A stretch of 25,802 bases of DNA, taken from assembly GCA_016840945.1 (NCBI GenBank), contig JAEORJ010000049.1, forward strand, positions 1 to 25,802, read 5' to 3'. Source of the stretch: Candidatus Gerdarchaeota archaeon (GTDB lineage Archaea; Asgardarchaeota; Heimdallarchaeia; JABLTI01). Positions 22,436-25,802 of this stretch are shown here, piece by piece. Every line of letters starts with the position of its first letter. Within the stretch, counting starts at the first letter, position 1. The notes under the pieces were generated by a model. That model did no database searches and was not told the origin of the DNA. It worked only from the letters and a program-made list of their open reading frames with translations. The translations under genes and the position numbers were made by a program.

Positions 22436-24214
22436 ATGAAAACTAATAAAATTCTTTTACTAGGATTAATTCTCACACTAGTGGTCTTTACAACTGGTTC
22501 TGAATTAGTTGCTAGCTATATTATTATTGACCCTGGAGGAGGGGGATCGACTCCTCTTGCTTGGGTTTCAACTCCAAGCGATACGTCAGTAACTGCTGGC
22601 ACCAGTGTTTCTCGAACCTGGAAAGCTAAAAGCAGTTATAGTGGTAGAGGGTATGTCCTCAAGAAAAACGGCGTTCAAGTTCAAACAGGTTCTTGGAGCT
22701 CTTATTCAGCAATTACTTATACCTATACTCCATCGGTAGCTGGTGTAGATGACCTTTATATGAAAGTCTATGATTCAATTAGTGCATTGTATGATCATTG
22801 TTATGTCACGGTAACCGCTCCTGATGCTGACGGGGACGGTGTAACTGATGCTAGAGAACTGCTATTAGGAACTGATCCAAATGATCCGAATGACCCTTTA
22901 GGGCAACACTTTGAAGACCAGAGTGTTGGTCAAAATCCCAATGGTTGGAGTATTCTCGAGTATAGTGGTTACAGTGATGTTAGAATTGTCGAATCAACAA
23001 CCTTAGGATTAGTGAATCCTAATACCGGCAGATTGTTAAAAATAACTCAAATGCAATATGGTGCTGCTCCAATGGTATACAAACCAGTAAATTACGATCT
23101 TCACAATCCACTACTTATATCCTTTGAAGCAGGATTGTATAGCCAATATAATGATTGGAGTGACGATGGTTATCTTGAAATGTATTGTAATAATGGGCAA
23201 CAACTAACATTCCAATTAAAATATGACCGAGTGTGCATTTGGGAAGGCACTACTTATTGCAAAAACGTTGATCTTGACTTTAATGAGAAGCAAATGTACA
23301 AATACAACATCATTCTTCAAACTGACTCAAATGGTTATCTTGATTATTCTATCTATATTGATGGTGCGAATTATGCCTATGGACAAATAGGACAAGCAGA
23401 TGAATTACTATACCTAACCTTTGGCAGCGAATCTTATTGTTACACAGAATTCTACGTTGACAATATCTATATTGATAATGTTCAACTAACAAATATCCAA
23501 TATAATATTCCAGTACATCAAGCAATACCTCTTTGCTGGTTATTTGCTCCAGAGGTATATGGAGTAATGAGTGCATACCATGTTGGTGACACTACCAGCG
23601 TAGAAATAGACATTAAATTAAAACTTGGAGGATCTCTAGGTAAATATGTCGAAGTCGAACTCGGTGTTAGTATACTCAATTGGTATGAAGAATTAACAGA
23701 CAATTACTACGGTGTGATGTTAGACAATAATTGCCCAGATGTTATTATGCATATCAGATATGAATACTATATCAGTAAAATGTCAATAATTCTCCCAGGA
23801 ACTTCAGAAGTATATATGGATGTGCTAATTGATTGTAATTATGCTGGTTCTAAATACTATTATCTATCTGCTGATGACTTTCTCATACAATATGGTTGGG
23901 TGCCTGATAATCCCAGAAACTCTGGAGTAACAAAGATTGATAGCCATACTAAGACTTACGAACAAACCTATGGGTTTGTAATGGAATATAAGGATAATAA
24001 TGGTCAACAAACAATGTCAGTTGGAGCAGGAGTTTCTGTGGGATTAGGACTGATGATAGGAGCAGAAATAACCTATTCAGAAGCAGTATATGCAGAAACG
24101 TACCTTTGGGTTAATTGCGCTGTACAACCATTTTTTGATTATGGACGACCAAATAGCTATTACGCCTATTTGGGAATTCAACCTTACATTGTAAAAGCTC
24201 TAAATACGATGTAA
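22436..24214 (+). CDS. Large secreted protein with a Ca-binding DxDxDG motif, 592 aa
   Basis: A signal peptide is present (LLLGLILTLVVFTTGSEL). Residues about 40-128 are an Ig-like or PKD-like domain (AWVSTPSDTSVTAGTSVSRT ... YTYTPSVAGVDDLYMKVYD). Residues 130-152 read DADGDGVTDARELLLGTDPNDPND: D130, D132, D134, D138 and E141 form the calcium loop of thrombospondin type 3 / dockerin-like repeats, common in archaeal and bacterial exported proteins. Residues about 158-355 look like a concanavalin-type beta-sandwich (FEDQSVGQNPNGW at its start, YVDNIYIDNVQL at its end). The C-terminal 230 residues are beta-rich and unknown, with a Gly-rich stretch (GAGVSVGLGLMIGAEI) that might be a hairpin able to touch membrane. 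No C-terminal anchor is present. GGAGG precedes the ATG; a strong T tract follows. Confidence 0.75.
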   Translation: MKTNKILLLGLILTLVVFTTGSELVASYIIIDPGGGGSTPLAWVSTPSDTSVTAGTSVSRTWKAKSSYSGRGYVLKKNGVQVQTGSWSSYSAITYTYTPSVAGVDDLYMKVYDSISALYDHCYVTVTAPDADGDGVTDARELLLGTDPNDPNDPLGQHFEDQSVGQNPNGWSILEYSGYSDVRIVESTTLGLVNPNTGRLLKITQMQYGAAPMVYKPVNYDLHNPLLISFEAGLYSQYNDWSDDGYLEMYCNNGQQLTFQLKYDRVCIWEGTTYCKNVDLDFNEKQMYKYNIILQTDSNGYLDYSIYIDGANYAYGQIGQADELLYLTFGSESYCYTEFYVDNIYIDNVQLTNIQYNIPVHQAIPLCWLFAPEVYGVMSAYHVGDTTSVEIDIKLKLGGSLGKYVEVELGVSILNWYEELTDNYYGVMLDNNCPDVIMHIRYEYYISKMSIILPGTSEVYMDVLIDCNYAGSKYYYLSADDFLIQYGWVPDNPRNSGVTKIDSHTKTYEQTYGFVMEYKDNNGQQTMSVGAGVSVGLGLMIGAEITYSEAVYAETYLWVNCAVQPFFDYGRPNSYYAYLGIQPYIVKALNTM

Positions 24215-24215
24215 G

Positions 24216-24249
24216 TTTTTTCTTTTTTTTTCTTTTCTTTCTTTTTTTC
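24216..24249 (+). terminator. Long oligo-T terminator of the secreted-protein gene
   Basis: The 34 bases after the stop are T except for a few C, with runs of 6, 9, 4, 3 and 7 T. This is the strongest archaeal-type terminator in the window. Confidence 0.7.
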
Positions 24250-24563
24250 AAGTGTCTGAACAATAGTGTATTTTTTGAAATGTTAATCAAATAAAAGAAA
24301 TATAATTTGGTTTATTATTCAAATTAAAATTCTTTGATATGATTCATTGACTATACTAAATCTTTGCTGGTTTTTGCCCTATCTTTTAATGAGGGATGGT
24401 TGTGCTAGGCAAGATTGATTCAGCTGAAATTTCAAAGCCATAGTGTTTATAGATTGATACATTAACCTTACATTGAGTGTCAAGTACAACAGGCTATAGT
24501 TAGATTTAGAAGAAAAAAACTCTAATTATAGTTTGCAAGCTATTAGTTTATACGTGATAAATC
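24250..24563. other. Intergenic stretch before the nitroreductase gene, no gene seen
   Basis: AT-rich DNA with a slightly G-richer part (24390-24445) containing a 15-codon frame (24398-24445) that lacks a ribosome site. The nitroreductase promoter should be near the end, but I cannot place a convincing TATA box: TTTATA at about 24548 is too close for a standard start. Confidence 0.35.
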
Positions 24564-25211
24564 ATGTCAGATAAAAAAAAGGAAAAAGAAGAACCAAAAC
24601 AAATCTTTCTACCAAAACCTGATAAAAAAGGTGGAAAAACTTTGTGGGAAACACTTCAACTACGACAGACAAATCGAAATATAAGTTCAAAAGAACTTCC
24701 ATTACAAATTCTTTCAAATCTTCTCTGGGCAGCTTTTGGAGCGAACCGTGATAAGGCGTCATTTAATAAAATTGGAAGGACAGCACCATCTGCGAGTAAC
24801 TCACAGGAAATCGATCTTTATGTTGTGCTGAAAGAGGGTGTATATTTATATGAGAGTACACACACCTTGAAACTTGTTTTGTTTGGAGATTACCGGAAGA
24901 TGTGCGGTAGAGGGCAGCAAGCTCAAATAATAGGTAACGCACCAGTAAACATCATCTATATAACAGACCTTTCTCGTTACGATCTTGGGCCAAGCCAACC
25001 TGATCCATACATTGGCGAATTAGAGGTGCGGAAATCGTACTATTATACAGATACAGGGTTCATTGCCCAGAATATTTACCTTTATGCTGCATCAGAGGGA
25101 TTAGCAACTTGGTTCCACAATTGCGATAAACCTTGTATTGCTGACAAGTTAAGATTACATCCTGAACAAATTGTTTTATTTGCACAAACTATAGGTTATC
25201 CAAAAACATAG
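24564..25211 (+). CDS. Nitroreductase-family FMN protein
   Basis: The protein has 215 aa. After a Lys/Glu-rich leader of 20-25 residues come the family's marks. 'RQTNRNISSKELPLQILSNLLWAAFGANR' (34-62) carries the Arg-x-x-Asn-Arg site for the FMN phosphate. 'GRTAPSASNSQEIDLYVVL' (71-89) lines the flavin. 'YTDTGFIAQNIYLYAASEGLATWF' (161-184) forms the helix and Gly-Leu-x-x-x-W/F end typical of the fold. 'YESTHTLKL' recalls the SagB-type branch. Members reduce nitro groups, quinones or enoates with NAD(P)H, and some act with F420. The FbiB fusion joins such a domain to an F420 ligase, but the ligase family gene here is 9 kb away, so no link is claimed. No signal is present, so it is cytoplasmic. 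ATG at 24564; a GTGAT lies 7 bases before it. Confidence 0.8.
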   Translation: MSDKKKEKEEPKQIFLPKPDKKGGKTLWETLQLRQTNRNISSKELPLQILSNLLWAAFGANRDKASFNKIGRTAPSASNSQEIDLYVVLKEGVYLYESTHTLKLVLFGDYRKMCGRGQQAQIIGNAPVNIIYITDLSRYDLGPSQPDPYIGELEVRKSYYYTDTGFIAQNIYLYAASEGLATWFHNCDKPCIADKLRLHPEQIVLFAQTIGYPKT

Positions 25212-25310
25212 ATTGAATCATAAATCCCTTTGCGATTAATCAACAACAGAGCTATTTTTGAAAATATTTATTAGAGAAATTAAAGTTTGTACTAATGGGA
25301 GGAAGTATCT

Positions 25311-25802
25311 ATTAACAGTTTTTTTGAAAATCGTATAGCTCGAAATGTTATTGGTTTAATTCTTACTATAATGTTCTTTGTTTTTGCAATTGTTTCTATT
25401 CATTATAATTTTGGTTTAAGTATATTCTTTATAATACTTGCAGGTATTTTACTTGGATTATTTGCAACCAAAAAAGGTGGATTAGTCATTGGTGGGGTAA
25501 TAGCTATTTTTCTTAGTGTTCTTTTACCAATAATCCACATAATCACTGTCTATTTAGTTATAAATGGAAATATTAATTTGGAAGATATTGCTTGGACTAT
25601 AATATTCAGACCATTATTCAATGCCTTTTTCATTCTAACTATTCCATTAGCCATTGCAATGTATTTAATTATTGGACTGGTTTATTTCGGTTTTGTTAGT
25701 CTTGGGATCTTACTTAATAGACTTATAATAAAGCATTCAAAAGGTAGGGGAGGATTAGAAGAGCAGATATATGGAAAAATAGTTCTTGAGAAAAATCCTC
25801 AA
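25311..25802 (+). CDS. Start of a four-helix membrane protein, apparent ATT start codon
   Basis: A frame of 164 codons runs to the window edge without a stop. Four hydrophobic segments follow (about 14-33, 36-56, 60-88 and 100-138), with a basic, soluble region at the end. The in-frame stop at 25293-25295 bounds the start. Between it and the first in-frame ATG (25371) there is no ATG, GTG or TTG. ATT at 25311-25313 has a strong Shine-Dalgarno, GGGAGG, 8 bases before it, and gives MNSFFENRIARNVIGLIL with a proper basic end before the first helix. Starting at the ATG at 25371 would cut that helix in half. I infer a rare ATT start, unless a sequencing error is present. The family is not recognised; the protein is truncated at its C-terminus. 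Confidence 0.6.
   Translation, partial: MNSFFENRIARNVIGLILTIMFFVFAIVSIHYNFGLSIFFIILAGILLGLFATKKGGLVIGGVIAIFLSVLLPIIHIITVYLVINGNINLEDIAWTIIFRPLFNAFFILTIPLAIAMYLIIGLVYFGFVSLGILLNRLIIKHSKGRGGLEEQIYGKIVLEKNPQ

Noticed and set aside
24398..24445. 15-codon frame MVVLGKIDSAEISKP
   Set aside because: No ribosome site, no promoter, very short; it reads plausibly but cannot be supported.
14155..25211. F420 ligase plus nitroreductase as a split FbiB
   Set aside because: The genes are on opposite strands about 9 kb apart, and the nitroreductase looks more like the SagB-type branch.
25295..25315. ATG overlapping the GGGAGG site
   Set aside because: It opens a frame of only six codons that ends in TAA at 25313-25315; it is not in frame with the membrane protein and lacks its own ribosome site.

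Overview
This is an AT-rich window (roughly two thirds A+T) with compact, mostly single-gene transcription units. The start regions look archaeal: TATA-like boxes 25-30 bp before leaderless ATGs alternate with Shine-Dalgarno-led genes, and transcripts seem to end in oligo-T tracts. The gene content fits an Asgard (Promethearchaeota) archaeon, possibly of the Heimdall or Loki type. Pointers are a Ras-like P-loop domain fused to HEAT-like repeats, a CWH43/PGAP2IP-like membrane protein with an endonuclease/exonuclease/phosphatase (EEP) domain, several exported beta-propeller or Ig/FN3-type surface proteins, and an F420-ligase family protein. This assignment is an inference; there is no rRNA, tRNA or informational gene here to confirm it.

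Layout. 1-109: the 3' tail of a plus-strand gene. 163-2226 (-): a closely coupled pair of unrecognised soluble proteins. 2418-6485 (-): the membrane-EEP protein, a seven-repeat LVIVD propeller, an orphan barstar and a small two-helix membrane protein. 6660-7643 (+): a QueG/reductive-dehalogenase-like 4Fe-4S protein, meeting tail-to-tail (2 bp apart) a winged-helix-like protein (7646-8716, -). 8856-9818 (+): the degenerate GTPase-HEAT protein. 9904-16871 (-): a 996-residue surface protein with nine Ig/FN3-like repeats, a zinc-ribbon plus membrane Sensor-domain protein, an F420-0:glutamate ligase family protein, a flavin-reductase-like protein and a small secreted protein. 17106-18850 (+): a flavodoxin-like protein and a TPR-like protein. 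18910-20577 (-): a seven-repeat membrane-anchored propeller and a 32-residue single-helix candidate. 20788 to the end (+): an RDD-family membrane protein, a large secreted Ca-motif protein, a nitroreductase and a truncated four-helix membrane protein that appears to start with ATT.

Two themes recur. One is the cell surface: three proteins have an N-terminal signal and a C-terminal membrane anchor, and two more are secreted. The other is flavin, F420 and Fe-S redox chemistry: the QueG-like protein, F420 ligase, flavin reductase, flavodoxin and nitroreductase. These genes are scattered rather than in one operon, so functional coupling is not shown. I see no CRISPR array, transposase, integrase or complete defence system. 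The best leads are the CWH43-like protein, the pseudo-GTPase-HEAT fusion, the orphan barstar, the excess of CTCGAG sites, and the start sites that a standard gene caller would miss or misplace.
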